DNA from: Sphaerosporella brunnea
Lineage: Eukaryota > Ascomycota > Pezizomycetes > Pezizales > Pyronemataceae
Assembly: GCA_008704415.1 (NCBI GenBank)
Contig: VXIS01000203.1
Span: forward strand, 1 to 64,000
Length of the DNA stretch: 64,000 bases
Direction of reading: 5' to 3'
Position 1 is the first letter of the stretch, and each line of letters starts with the position of its first letter. A program made the translations under genes and the position numbers. Of the stretch, positions 34,578-45,928 are shown piece by piece. The notes under the pieces are model-generated. The model was not told the DNA's origin. It searched no databases and saw only the letters and a list, made by a program, of their open reading frames with translations.

Positions 34578-36965
34578 GTTTGTTAGTCGGAGCCTGACGG
34601 TGGGGATGTAGGTGTTGTTAAGCGGGGCACGGCCTTGTGTTTCTAGGTATCGCTGAATTGACTTCGATGAAGACAAGGCTTTCTGGAAGCCGAGTCGACG
34701 GTTCGGGGGGCGCTGAGGTTGATGGTTGCGGAGGAAAATTCTGGAGCCCTGGTTTTGAACTTTGAAGGGACTACCTACTTTTAGCCTGCTTACAATTGGC
34801 CGACAAGCCCTAACCCTGCTGGATGTCCGCAAACCCCACACCATCAAGTTGCAGCAAACTCCATTCGACAGAGGTTTAATGATATCATGTTCCATTGACA
34901 CCGTGGGAGGAAAACAGACAGCCGTTGCATCAAAGTCTGGGCAGTTCTCATTCGTACGCTCGCAGTCTCCATTCACATCTGCAGGGACTGACTGGTGTAC
35001 TCTGCTCTAATCGACGTCCAAGGTAGCGTTTAGTGGGCGCGCTGTAGAGTAGAGTAGTTCGCGTTTCGCAAATGTGAGATTTCTGCCCTGGAACCCAAAA
35101 CCAATGGTGTCCTGATACCACCCGATTACCCTGGGGACCTGTTCAGTAGGCTTAGGGAAATAGGTGCCAGCGGCGGGCACTCCTCACCCACGCCGCTGCC
35201 GCACCCCTCGTCAGGACTCCCGTCTGTCGAGCTCCATAACTCCACCAATTCTTAATCAAATCTAATGATTTTTTTTTATATGCAGATCCTCATCGCTTGC
35301 TCTGGCTGCCTGTCTCTGACTCGGCGCGTTTCTGACTGCTCTGCGCCCCGCAATCATTGTTGTTGGCGGTGTTGGTAGTTGAGGCGGGCAGAACTGGCAC
35401 GGCGTGGTTCCATGGACTTTTGGTCTGAGGTAAAATCTCCGGCACCACGAATTTCCCGATAATCCAGTTCTGGTACTGAGCCTAGTGAACAGCGTCATGC
35501 TGACACTGACGTTGTTTCACACCATGCCGTGGTAATTCGGCCTACACTTAGGCCGCTTAGATAAGCACTGTGGCGCCGTGATAACATTGCGGGGTTCACC
35601 ACTTCCACCATTAGTTAATTTGTGTGCACGCGAATATCCGAATTTGAGGCCGTTATGTAGAATTCATTGATATCTACTAAGTGCCTACTTACTAAGCACT
35701 TAAGTAGGTACCTAACCAACCTCTTAGTATATTTACAATTCGACTTCACTTTATCAGGCTCTTGACTTAATCATCCACATTTACCACGTGGAGATCATGC
35801 TCCAGTCTGGTTTAAATAAAATCGCCCCGACTGCTCGCTCCGGGTCTGCAAACGCCGCCTCTCGAACCGGAACCCACGCGTTTCCGCCCTAAATGTTGCC
35901 AACTCACTTCGGTCCGAGCGCACAACGTGCTTTTGTGCCTCTTCCCTCCAGATGCAGCTGGCCATGGCAGGCAACAGGCACATCGGAGACTACCTAATTC
36001 AACATGATCGCGAATTCCCTCAAACCGTCCTTGGCGCCAAAGCTGTGTAATTGCATTTACATATTTCCTTCACTTCCTTCACATTTCGCCCATCATGAAC
36101 CGTCACCCACGCCAAGACAGTGCCACGAGAAGACCAGGTACCTGCATGATGCTGTGCCTTTCTGTTCGTGGTCTGTTACTCGTCTTCTTTCGTCAGTCTC
36201 TGTAGCTACAGTAGCTCGACGGTTCTAAATGGTGCATTTGCGCAAATTGCAGAATGCCTTCATACCGAGCTAGTGGAAGAGATGTGAGCGACTAACCAGG
36301 CGATGAGGGCTGTTCTTGTCCCTGTCTTGATCCTGAGGTACTTTCGGAAAAGAAGGCATCATCATCATCGTCAACCACGGTCCACCACCACCACCACCAC
36401 CACCACCACGTTCTTTTTGCCACTGAACCCCCCCCCCCCCCCCCAAAAAAAAATGTGTTGTTTGCCTATTTACAGCAATAGCTATTCCGTCCTTGGATCT
36501 GCCGGAAAAGGTTCTCTGTTTCAAAAACCGCTCCGAGGCAGCCCTGGCTGGAAGCCTCAAATTCCACACAAGATAACTATTCCGCAATCCCACACATCAC
36601 GGGAAACGGCAGTCATTGTTTTTTTTTGTCTCGTTCCCTCCCTGTCTTTGACAGCCCTGAACCGTGCCTCCTACAATAGATCAGTACCGCCGCCCAACCA
36701 GCTCCGATCTCATCACGGCAAACCAAGTCCTAAGGACAAAGCACCTCGTTATTAGGATCTGCCGCCAGACCTAGAACCCGGCCCCACCTCTGTAGACCGT
36801 GCTTCTCCTCATCTCTTGCCTCTTGCCTCTTGCCTGACATTTATACCTTCAAAGTATTTTCATCTGGGCAAGAAAATCTTAAATACGCTATCCACAGCTT
36901 CTTCCGCCAGCATCCTCCGCCAGCACCCTCCGCCACTTGTCCAGTTGATATCCCGTCATAATTCG
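34578..36965. other. 2.4-kb intergenic region upstream of PTP
   Basis: No gene recognised on either strand. Contains a (CAC)9 microsatellite (36382-36409) and a C17A9 homopolymer junction (36428-36453). A T-run lies at about 35270. The last 200 bp are pyrimidine-rich and are the likely PTP promoter/leader. Confidence 0.5.
36382..36453. repeat. (CAC)n microsatellite and C17/A9 homopolymers
   Basis: CAC trinucleotide repeat, then C17 directly followed by A9. Open frames across it are low-complexity artefacts. Confidence 0.85.
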
Positions 36966-38403
36966 ATGTCTCATGCCTGGCGCCCCGGCCTATCTGCGAT
37001 AGTCTCTCACGGCAACGGCAACGGCGGAGGTCGAAACTCTCGCTCGAGATCGCGTCGCCACGAGAAGAACATTCCACAGTGTTTGGTGCAGTCAACCACT
37101 GGTAATTCTCCATCTCCCTGATCGCCCCCCCCTCCTAGTACTAGCATGCAGGACGGCAAAAAGGAAATGGAGATAAGCTAACAGTTGCGGCTCATTCAGA
37201 AATTCGGCGCAAATTCCTCGAGCTCGAGAACCGACAATACGACCGCCTGCACCATGGTCTTCACAACCCGAACGACACTAGATGGAAGATTGAAGATACT
37301 TTGGTGGTGCGCGCGCGCAACCGTTACGTCAACATTTCGCCGTGGCAGAGCAATCGCATTCATCTGAAGGTCCCCGACGAGCGCAGCGACTATATCAATG
37401 CATCGCCGATCGTGCTCAAGAGCCGCAAGGATGGCACGGTCAAGCGGTACATCGCGACACAGGTATGCGCGTTCCAGACCCCGCTCTCGCTATCTGGTGA
37501 TTTGCGCGCGTGGTACCCGGTCCGAGAAATCACCGGTCACACAGGCATTCGCATTAAAAGCGCGAGCATGCAGGTGGCCGGATGCGTTTATCGGTTATCC
37601 TCTGTTATCTGCAAATCACTGACTTTTTCGTGTTCGATATCGCAGGGACCCAAGGAAGGCCACTTTAGCCACATATGGCGAATGATCTGGCAGGAGACCA
37701 ACGATGTTGCTGTGGTTGTCATGCTTACCAAGACCACCGAACTCGGACGTCCCAAGTGCTCTCAGTACTTCCCCGAGGACGACGGCGAGACTTGGGAAAT
37801 CAAGGATCAGGGAGAATTCAATGATAGCTTCCATGCAACTGTCAGCTTGCTGGAAAAGAAGAAGGATCTCCGGAGTGCCTGTACCGTGCGGAAGCTTTCG
37901 ATGACGGTGGGGGACAAGTCCAAGATCGTCTGGCATCTTCTCTTCAAGGGCTGGCCAGACTATAACGTCCCCGAGGGTGACGATAAGAGCGCGCTGCTGG
38001 AGTTGATCAAGTTTGCGAACGAGAAGAACACTGGGCCCGAGAACCCGCTGATTGTACACTGTTAGTGTTTCCCATGACTTGCATGTGCGTACGGTCTGAC
38101 TGGGAGTGTTTAGGCAGCGCTGGTGTCGGGCGTTCAGGAACGTTCATCACGCTTGATCACTTCATCCGCGATATCGATGCCGGAGCGATATCGCCGACCG
38201 AACGTGCGGACGTCGTCTTTGACACTGTGAACGAACTCCGAGAGCAGCGCATGTACATGGTACAGAGCGAGGTTCAGTTCCAGTTCCTTTACACGGTGCT
38301 CAGAGAGCGATTTCTGCGACGGTCGAAATCCTCCTCGCCCCCATCGACACAGTCGTCGACACATGCCGAATTGAAAGAAGAAGAATCGCATCACAGCGCA
38401 TAG
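36966..38403 (+). CDS. Protein-tyrosine phosphatase (classical PTP)
   Basis: Removes phosphate from phosphotyrosine; yeast relatives (PTP1, pyp1/pyp2) act on cell-cycle or stress MAPK pathways. Four exons (36966-37101, 37185-37462, 37646-38060, 38114-38403) give 372 residues. Motifs: NRYVNISPW, DYINASPIVL (substrate loop), GPKEGHFSHIWRMIWQ, WPDYNVPEGD (WPD loop with catalytic Asp), and VHCSAGVGRSGTF with nucleophile C277. The Cys codon is split T|GC by intron 3. MVQSEVQFQFLYTV is the Q-loop region. The N-terminus is Gly/Arg/Ser-rich and the C-terminus a Ser/Pro-rich tail. Intron 2 (183 nt) is longer than typical here. Pathway cannot be told from sequence. Confidence 0.92.
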
Positions 38404-39146
38404 CATCCAGTGCGCAGACCGGTGGGTTGTTATGTCGGTGACTGTCTCGATATGGTTTTCCTCTGTTTCATCGGCGTTGTGCAGTTATTTTAAAGCGCAT
38501 TCCAGTTTTTTACTTTGCATCACTGGCCGTCGGCGGTTACATCTTTTTCTTGATGGGGTTCTTGGGTTTTTACGGTGATACAGGAGTTGTTTTTTCCCCT
38601 TTATTTACTCCTTGCTCTTGTTTTGTGCGTATTGGCATATTGGCGCCGTGCTGTAGAAGTTGTAACTATGGTTGAACTTCCTTTTGAATGATCTTGATAA
38701 CTTGCCTGATTCTTGATCTGCGGTGTCGGTCGAATATAGGCTTATTAACGAGTCACGTTTCTTCCCACAACTAAGGTACCCCAGATCACGGTTTTTATGG
38801 GGAAGTGGAAATGGCTCCCAAATGACTCCGGAGATATCATATCCATCCATGAATGAAATCCAATGCGCTCATAGCCTGCAAGAGGATGATCACTCCAGGG
38901 TCAGGCACAGATCCACATGCAGGACAAACGACCATCGGCGCTCACACTCCATCTACATATCCGCCAGCACAATCGATTCCACAGAGAGGAGATAGAAGTA
39001 AATGAAAAATGCTAACGCCTGCACGAAATATAAAAGACGCCAAACAGTACAGCAATGACAGCGCCCACCCTCAGGATCACAGCAGCGCTTCCACATCTTC
39101 CGCACTCCTATGCCCAACCAAACCGGTGCTGAGAAAAGAGTGACTA
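38404..39146. other. PTP 3' flank, no gene recognised
   Basis: T-rich sequence follows the PTP stop. Short open frames lack recognisable content. Ends at the left TA of the palindromic element at 39147. Confidence 0.4.
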
Positions 39147-39261
39147 CCGTCGAGATTCGGTACTAAGGCAATGTGGCAAAGTTACTGCGCTCTGTGGAGA
39201 AGTCACTCAGCCTCATGGCAAAGTCACTTAGCCACATTGCCTTAGTACCGAATCTCTACGG
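39147..39261. mobile_element. TA-flanked palindromic MITE-like element, copy 2
   Basis: A 115-bp element with arms CCGTCGAGATTCGGTACTAA... and the inverted ...TTAGTACCGAATCTCTACGG, one mismatch in about 30 nt. It is flanked by TA at 39145-39146 and 39262-39263. The interior repeats AAGTTACTGCGC, AAGTCACTCAGCC and AAGTCACTTAGCC, resembling the core of the element at 4819-4944, while the arms of the two copies differ. No coding capacity. Confidence 0.8.
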
Positions 39262-40187
39262 TATTATCCTGCATACCCTTCTCCGTTTTCACGACTTTCT
39301 TTATAAGCTGTCAACGGCTTAGTCAACGCAATTTTTGCGTTTCGTCATGAAATCGCCGCCGAAGAAGGGGATCAAAAATAATGTATCCACCATACCCCCG
39401 TTTATTTGTTCTCGATCGCCAGCCAAGGGCTGCTGGTCGGCTGAACGAGAAGCCGGGTTGGCTGTTTTTTCTGCCCGGCAGGCTGTTTATCACTCGTTGC
39501 CAGTTCCAGGAGAGCACAGTCAGCCCGGAATACATGGGATCCGGCAACAGGACCATGGCACGGCAATTTCTATGGAGATGCTTCACTAAAAAGCACTTTG
39601 GGCTGGCTATCGAGAACACGGCCTCGTTGTCTTCCGTGACTCGAAATCAGACATCTCCGAATCATCGGAATCTTCAACACTGACAGCCTTGTCCGCCAGG
39701 ACGTTTTCATAGCGGGTCCCCAAATATGCAGACACTGGCCAGCCCCCCCCCCCCCCTCCCGCATTGCGGCTTTATATTTGTCGTATGTAGCTCTGCTTCG
39801 TTGGGGTCGGCAATCAGACTGAAGCCGGTAAAATCCTGTGTGACTGACCCGCACACCAGGAACAATGCTGTGCGGGTATGTGGATAAGTACTTACTAAGT
39901 ACTTACTCCGTGCTTGAGGAGACGCAACGAGGGTACATAGTGGCGGAGACGAGACAGGGATGGTGCTAGGGCGGGAGACGCCTGTGGTGGAGAGATAGCT
40001 ACATAGATAGTTCACGCCATCAGGCCAGATGGGCCCAGGGTAGTAGACGGGGTATGGTAGAAAGTATGTACATTCTTTTTCACGGGGCATGGAGCGAATT
40101 TCGACAAAACCACGGGGTACGGGGCATAATACCCGAAGGAAAAAAGTCAAGATGGAAGAAAAAAGCAAAACACATACATCAAAGCAT
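39262..40187. other. Intergenic region with poly(C), TIM23 3' side
   Basis: Two overlapping open frames of about 85-100 codons on opposite strands (39323-39619) have no recognisable domain, and I do not call a gene. A C14 run lies at 39743-39756. No other feature. Confidence 0.4.
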
Positions 40188-40889
40188 CTAACTCAACATC
40201 GCTTTGCTCCCTACACTCCACGCGCCCGCAGCAGAACCCGCGATAGCAGCCGAGACAGCCATGGCCTTGGGGCCCTTGGTGCTTTTGAATATTGCACCGG
40301 AGAGGATGCCACTGATGACCGAGTTCGCCGTGTCGTGCTTCTGCCGGTAGTGGCCAACCGTGCTGTTGATGCCGTTGTACATCATGGCGACAATGCCCGC
40401 GCTGTTGCCCATGAACGGTCCGCGCCGCGTCACCGCGTTCAGCACCGTGTTGAGCTTGATCCTCGGCGGTGCTTGGGCGGGCGTCTTCTTCAGTCCCTCC
40501 ACCATTCCCCACGCTCCTCCCGTTGACAGCGCGACCAGGTACGTGGCGCCGGTGCCGTAGCAAAGATCGTCTGACCAGCCGCGCGAAGGGAAGAGGGTGC
40601 GTCCGCCGGGAAGAGAGGACAACGCCGCTTCGTCGAGGTCGAGGTAGGTCAGGTCTCCGCCGAGTCCTGCGAGAGGGTGCAGTTGTGACGGGTCGTGAAC
40701 GGCGGGGGTCAGGAAGGAGGAAACATCGGCGGCTTGATTATAGTCGAAGGCCGGCTGCTGCTGCGTGAAGGAGGTGGTGGGAGCCTTGTCGCCGGAATCT
40801 GGGGGCGCATCGGCGGATGTGGTCGGGGTGGTGGTCTTGTCGTTGGATCGACTCTTGCGGCCGGTAAATGCGTCCCAGAGTGAAGCCAT
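40188..40889 (-). CDS. TIM23: Mitochondrial import inner membrane translocase subunit TIM23
   Basis: Channel subunit of the presequence translocase in the inner mitochondrial membrane. Single exon, 233 residues. Hydrophilic N-terminal half (NDKTTTPTTSADAPP...) with the conserved LTPAVHDPSQLHPLAGL and DLTYLDLDEA intermembrane-space segment, then LCYGTGATYLVALSTGGAWG, the first membrane span of the Tim17/22/23 fold with Gly-zipper spacing. Further spans are GPFMGNSAGIVAMMYNGINS and an Ala/Gly-rich end. Length and order fit Tim23, not Tim17, because of the long soluble N-terminus. Divergent from PRM15, with a palindromic element in the shared upstream region. Confidence 0.93.
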   Translation of the reverse strand: MASLWDAFTGRKSRSNDKTTTPTTSADAPPDSGDKAPTTSFTQQQPAFDYNQAADVSSFLTPAVHDPSQLHPLAGLGGDLTYLDLDEAALSSLPGGRTLFPSRGWSDDLCYGTGATYLVALSTGGAWGMVEGLKKTPAQAPPRIKLNTVLNAVTRRGPFMGNSAGIVAMMYNGINSTVGHYRQKHDTANSVISGILSGAIFKSTKGPKAMAVSAAIAGSAAGAWSVGSKAMLS

Positions 40890-41218
40890 TGTTGGTGGTG
40901 TTTTTTGTCGATTCGACGGCGGTGACGGCGGAGGAAGGAAAGACGAGGGAAATAAGAAGGAGGGAAAGTTGTGGGGGCGGAAGCTGGGAGAGGTGATCTT
41001 CTTCTCTGGGGGAAACTCAGGATTTGCCTTCTCTTTTTTTTTTTTCCAGAATTCTAGACTTATCGATCAGGTGGCGTTACCCGGTGTGCGGGCATCACGG
41101 GATGTCACCCGGAGCTCAACCTGGAAGGCCGTAACCCCACCATGCTGGGAGTTCGTTTGCAGCTTGCTTTCCTTCTTCGTATTCCTTGGTTCAACCATAA
41201 ATACTAAGTACATACCTA
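40890..41218. promoter_or_regulatory. TIM23 upstream region
   Basis: Presumed leader and promoter of TIM23. Contains a T11 run at about 41034-41044. No gene recognised. Confidence 0.4.
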
Positions 41219-41568
41219 CCGTATTTTCGCGGTACAATGAGAATTGCCGGCGCCGAAGTCAATCTTTTCTAAGTAGCAAACGTACTATGTATGGAAACAT
41301 GACACCGCTGGCGAATCTTGATTGATGGCCAAGAGGGGCACTGGAGACGTCGCGGTACGACGGAGACTCAAGGCGGCCGTGAGAATTAGAGTTGAGTACA
41401 TAGGTGTCCTCAACCATACCGCGCCCAGCCATTGTCGCCTCCTTAGATAGTGTTGTCGCCGTCACATAAGATTCGCCGGCGGCGTCATGTTTCCATACAT
41501 AGTACGTTTGCTACTTAGAAAAGATTGACTTCGGCGCCGGCAATTCTCATCGTACCGGAAGAATACGG
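41219..41568. mobile_element. TA-flanked long-arm MITE-like element
   Basis: A 350-bp element with arms of about 100 nt: left CCGTATTTTCGCGGTAC... to ...GGCGAATCTT (ends 41319), right AAGATTCGCC... (from 41468) to ...GTACCGGAAGAATACGG. The arms differ at only about half a dozen positions. The spacer is about 148 bp. TA flanks at 41217-41218 and 41569-41570 and the CCGT tip match the two shorter elements in this window. It sits between the divergent TIM23 and PRM15 genes, ending about 50 bp before the PRM15 ATG. No transposase is encoded. Confidence 0.85.
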
Positions 41569-41621
41569 TAATACTTAAGTAGTTATCCTTCGTTCGAGCT
41601 AACTAATGCCAGATAGCTTCA

Positions 41622-43688
41622 ATGGCAACATCAACCAGCGTCCGCGTCCTCGCCCAGCAATGGCTTCAGCTCGACGAGGTCTCTATTCACCAGCATCTCG
41701 TGGGCCTGAAGCTATCAGATAGCTAACTACGCGTGTACTTGGCAGAATGAAAGCACCAGAGCAGAGATCCAACAGCTTTTGGACGCCAACGATGAAACAG
41801 AACTCTCACGGCGTCTAGTAAACAGTATGCCTGCAACTTCCGCATTACTGCAGTCGATGCTAATCCACTTTCCAGGAATCCAGTTTGGCACTGCTGGTAT
41901 GCTACACAGCCGCCGAGCAGCGTTGCAAACGCGATTGCTGATATATCTTACCTCGACCCAGGACTTCGAGCGGCGATGCAGGCGGGTTTCGCGCGTATGA
42001 ACGACCTTACTGTGATCCAAGCCTCGCAGGGCCTTGCCGAATACATCGTCTCGTCATGGCCATCCAGGTCCACGCCGTCGGTAGTGATCGGTCACGATCA
42101 CCGGCACAACAGTCGGCGCTTCGCGCGGCTGGCTGCCGCGGCTATGATTCAGCGGGGAATCAAGGTATTCCCCTTACCCGCGGAGAAGGGACTGAGTGAC
42201 CAACTATGACTTGCTCACGCAGGTCTACTACTATACTGCCCTGGTGCACACGCCTTTGGTGCCATTCGGCGTTTCGATGCTTCAAGCCTCGGCCGGAATT
42301 ATGATTACGGCCTCCCACAACCCGGCGCAGGACAACGGGTACAAGGTGTACTGGTGCAACGGGTGCCAGATCATTCCTCCACACGACAAGAACATCGCGG
42401 CAGCAATCGAGCGTAACCTGGAACCTAAATGTTGGGATGAAAATCTGGTCGATAATGCGCCGGAAGGAATGGTGGAGACCCCGCTGAACGCTGTAAAAGA
42501 TGCGTACTTCACCTGCCTGAAGAACATGAACGCAGAATCGATGGCACAGCGGCTGCGCTTCGTATACACCCCTATGCACGGCGTGGGGCTTTCGGCGATG
42601 CTGCGGGCCACCGAGGATCTAGGAGTAGACCAGGACATGCTAGTAGTACCAGCGCAAGCACAGCCAAATCCAGAGTTCCCGACCGTTCGATTCCCAAACC
42701 CGGAGGAGCGGGGCGCGTTAGATCTTGCCATTTCCGTAGCCACCGCGAACGGGCTCACCCTAGTCCTGGCCAGCGATCCAGACGCCGACCGCTTTGCGGC
42801 CGCACAACGTCTGCCGTGTGGCGAATGGCGCACTTTCACCGGCAACGAGCTCGGAATCCTCTTCGCGGCGCAGGCCCTCGACGCCTACCGCCAGAAGCAC
42901 CCAGATATCGACAAGCTGAATCGGCTGTGCATGCTCTGCTCCACCGTGTCCTCGCAGATGCTGCGGTCCATGGCCGATGCCGAGAGCTTCCGCTTTGAGG
43001 AGACTTTGACGGGGTTCAAATGGCTAGGCTCTCGTGCGCTCCAGCTGCGTATCGAACAGGGCTTTGATGCTGTGTATGCATTTGAGGAGGCGATCGGGTA
43101 CATGTTCGTGCCCGTAGTCTATGACAAAGACGGCATCGCGGCGGCAAGCGTATTCATCACCATGGCGCGAGAGTGGGCGCAGCAAGGACTAACCCCTTAT
43201 GACAAGCTGCAGGAGCTGTACAAGAAGTACGGTTACTTCCAGAGTGCTAATTCATACTTCATCTCGAAGGACCCGGCGCTCACCAGGAAGGTGTTTGCTG
43301 ACATCCGCGCTTTGGGCTCCCCTTACCCACAGTCACTGGGTGGTAGGAAGATTACCAGGTGGAGGGATCTGACGGAGGGCTACGACTCGGCTACGCCTGA
43401 TAACAAACCTACCTTGCCGGTCAGCAAGAGCTCAGAAATGATCACAGTTGAGATGGAGGGCGGCGTGAGGTTCACAGTGAGAGGCAGTGGCACTGAGCCA
43501 AAAATAAAGAGTGAGTGATGACCAGTGGTTCATGTTTGGTTGGGCGTGATGGCTGACATATTTCTTAAGTGTACATCGAGTGCAAGGCTGATACGGAAGA
43601 GACTGCAAGGGAGGGGGCGGAGCAGGTGGCAGCTGATCTGACGAGAGAGTGGTTCAGGCCAGCTGAGACTGGTCTACTGCTGCCTTAA
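41622..43688 (+). CDS. PRM15: Phosphopentomutase / phosphoglucomutase, PRM15 (PGM3) type
   Basis: Alpha-D-phosphohexomutase superfamily; the yeast relative converts ribose-1-P to ribose-5-P. Six exons (41622-41678, 41746-41824, 41876-41896, 41962-42164, 42223-43510, 43570-43688), including a 21-nt exon, give 588 residues. Motifs: RIQFGTAGLRAAM at the N-terminus, MITASHNPAQDNGYK with phosphoserine S151, the metal loop DPDADRF, and the C-terminal phosphate-binding VRGSGTEPKIK. The GFKWLGSRALQL and EEAIGYMF strings place it in the PGM2/PRM15 group rather than PGM1-type. The last intron ends in AAG. A TA-flanked palindromic element lies immediately upstream and may contribute to the promoter. Confidence 0.92.
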
Positions 43689-44355
43689 TGCCGCCACATC
43701 CAGCCATTGGCGTTTCGGATTGTACACTAGATAGCCAATGTTATTGTAGTTCAATGCAATGCGTCACCGGCAGCCCAAAGCATTCCAACGGACGTCGAAT
43801 TCATTGGGTTTTGATATGTCTCCAACTAATACACCCAAAAATACAATTCCGTGTCGTGAGTATATGTTATGTGCAAGCGGGCCCACCAATCGCCCCACAT
43901 GCTCAAGCCCGTTAGGACATTGCCGCCACACACAGCAACTGTGATCAAGCCAAGGGTTCCGTGTGTGGGCGCCAGAACAGTCAAAACAACAAAACCCAAT
44001 CCCATGCCCAATCAACGCCTTCGTTCCGTATGATGTAGTATGAGTCCTAAACATGCCGTGGCAGATAACGAGTGTGCTATTTTGTTTCGTAAATCGTTGA
44101 TCGCCGGGGATCGCCGTGACCGTAGAGACCGCATGTCGCGCGGCCCTACATGACGTAGAGCAGGTTCGTATCTAAAGTGGCCCAACGTACGTTAAAAAAG
44201 TTACTCTACGCTGCAACCGTAGCTTTGGTAAATCAAAAAAAAAAAAAAAAAAAAAAAAAAGGGTAAGGAAAAAGGAAATTCGAAGCTATTCTTACAGAAA
44301 CACAAACGGAAACAGGGATAATAAAAGTACAGATGAAGCCAAAAACAGACATGAT
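43689..44355. other. Convergent 3' region with A26 run
   Basis: Between convergent stop codons of PRM15 and the metacaspase. It holds an A26 homopolymer (44235-44260). No gene recognised. Confidence 0.5.
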
Positions 44356-45928
44356 TCAAAAGTCGAAAGGCATTTCAGACTCATCAAGGGGTTGGTCATC
44401 ATTACCTAGCGGGTGGCTGCAACTGAGCTGCGGCTTCTGTGAATATTTGCCCTGAAGCTCATCCCGGATGCTGTTGAGAAGCTGTGCGTAGGATTGTTGA
44501 GGGTTCTTCGTGAGAGCACTAATGAAAGCGTAGCTCATCGCTCCTGTAGCCTGACCACCCTCAGTGGAATCGGCGCTGTGACTATTGTTAGGATTTTGTT
44601 TTCAATATCAACCGACCGGCTAGTGATTTACTTACGAAGTTTGACTATCTTTTGATCCAGACCACTGAACAACGTCTGCAGGTGACGTCTTCGTGCGCAT
44701 AGCTTTCTCCTCCGCGTTTCTGCCGGTGGTAAGCCGCTTGGCGATCCCGAGAGCTGAATGAGCAACTCCGCCGATGTCTCCCTTGGAGTATGCCTGCAGC
44801 GCGCCGAAAAGACCCAAGCCAGCTTCCTTCACTAAGTTCGGCTCCTTTTGCTTTCCTGAGGTCGAGTACAGGTAGGGAAGATCCAATGCCGAGCCAGAGT
44901 GGCAAGAATCGAAGATAGCAGTCAACCGGACGCCCGCTTTCAGTGGTTGCACCCTGAATGATACATGAGTAAGTACCATGCGATCTACGGTGGAGGAAAT
45001 GGGTAGCTTACATGATTCTGTGCATTTCGTCGTCCACAATATGGCCAGCATTGCGGAAATCCACTGGATAAATTGTTTCATCGTAGCCATCGCCCTCATC
45101 GCCGTCTAAATCCTTTGTTTGTCCACCATGACCGGAGTAGTGGAAGAACAAAGAATCGTTTGGCTGTGCATCCTTAACAAGCCAGTGCATGGCAGTCAGG
45201 ATATTCTGCTTCGTCGGTTGACTCTTGGGGTGCTGCTGATCATCCGTCAAAATCACCATGTCATCCCACTGGTAGTTGAACCTCTCGTGCAAAAACCGCG
45301 ACATGTTCTTGACATCGTTGATGCAACCCCTCAACTGTCCCCTCTGACCAAAGTAGTTGATGCCAATGAGAAGCGCCTTGCGCTTTCCCGAACAGTTGCT
45401 GTATGAGAATGAATAGTTGGATCCAGGGATACCGAAGCTGGTATCGCCGGTAGGAGGTGGTGGCGGAGCGCCGGCGACGTGGTTCCGGTAAGTATTTTGA
45501 TATGTGGGCACTGAATCGGGTTCGAGTCAGAATTCACGAATATCAAAATCGACCAGTCGGTAGGACATACTTGGCTGCTGGCTGGGAGGATATCCATGCT
45601 GGGACGGGGGTCCCCATTGCTGAGGCTACATTCAGATGATCAACATTTATCTTCCTTAAAAAGGGCGAAAACAACTCACTTGCTGCGGAGGAGGATAGTA
45701 TTGTTGGGGCGGGGCCTGAGGAGGAGGATAGTAGCCATGTTGAGGCGGCTGAGGTGAGTTGGCGTAATACCCTTGCTGCGGTGGTCTTCGAAGCTGATAA
45801 TCAGTGACCTTGCAGACATATAATTATGCAAAAAATGATGCTACATACGGGTAGCTCTGCGGTGGATAGCCCTGCTGGGGCGGTTGGCCATAGTACTGTC
45901 CATACTGTCCAGGATATCCTCCAGACAT
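44356..45928 (-). CDS. MCA1: Metacaspase (type I, MCA1/CasA)
   Basis: Caspase-fold Lys/Arg-specific, Ca2+-dependent cysteine protease linked to protein quality control and stress death in fungi. Six exons (45928-45849, 45785-45680, 45625-45571, 45510-45012, 44953-44636, 44581-44356) give 365 residues. The Pro/Gln/Tyr-rich prodomain (YPPPQ-type repeats, first 80 residues) is followed by [21 protein letters not shown] (catalytic H208) and [10 protein letters not shown] (catalytic C264); the His-Cys spacing of 56 is normal. The C-terminal p10 part begins [12 protein letters not shown]. Intron 1 is ambiguous: GTATGT donor with AAG acceptor, or donor GTAGCA four bases on with the earlier CAG; both keep frame and change only two or three residues. 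Confidence 0.93.

Noticed and set aside
39323..39619. Opposite-strand open frames of 84-98 codons as a transposase remnant
   Set aside because: No catalytic motif, terminal repeat or similarity that I can recognise.
45510..45540. tRNA-like GGTTCGAGTC string in the metacaspase intron
   Set aside because: No matching acceptor, D or anticodon stems around it; it is part of a spliced intron. No other convincing tRNA was found by eye.
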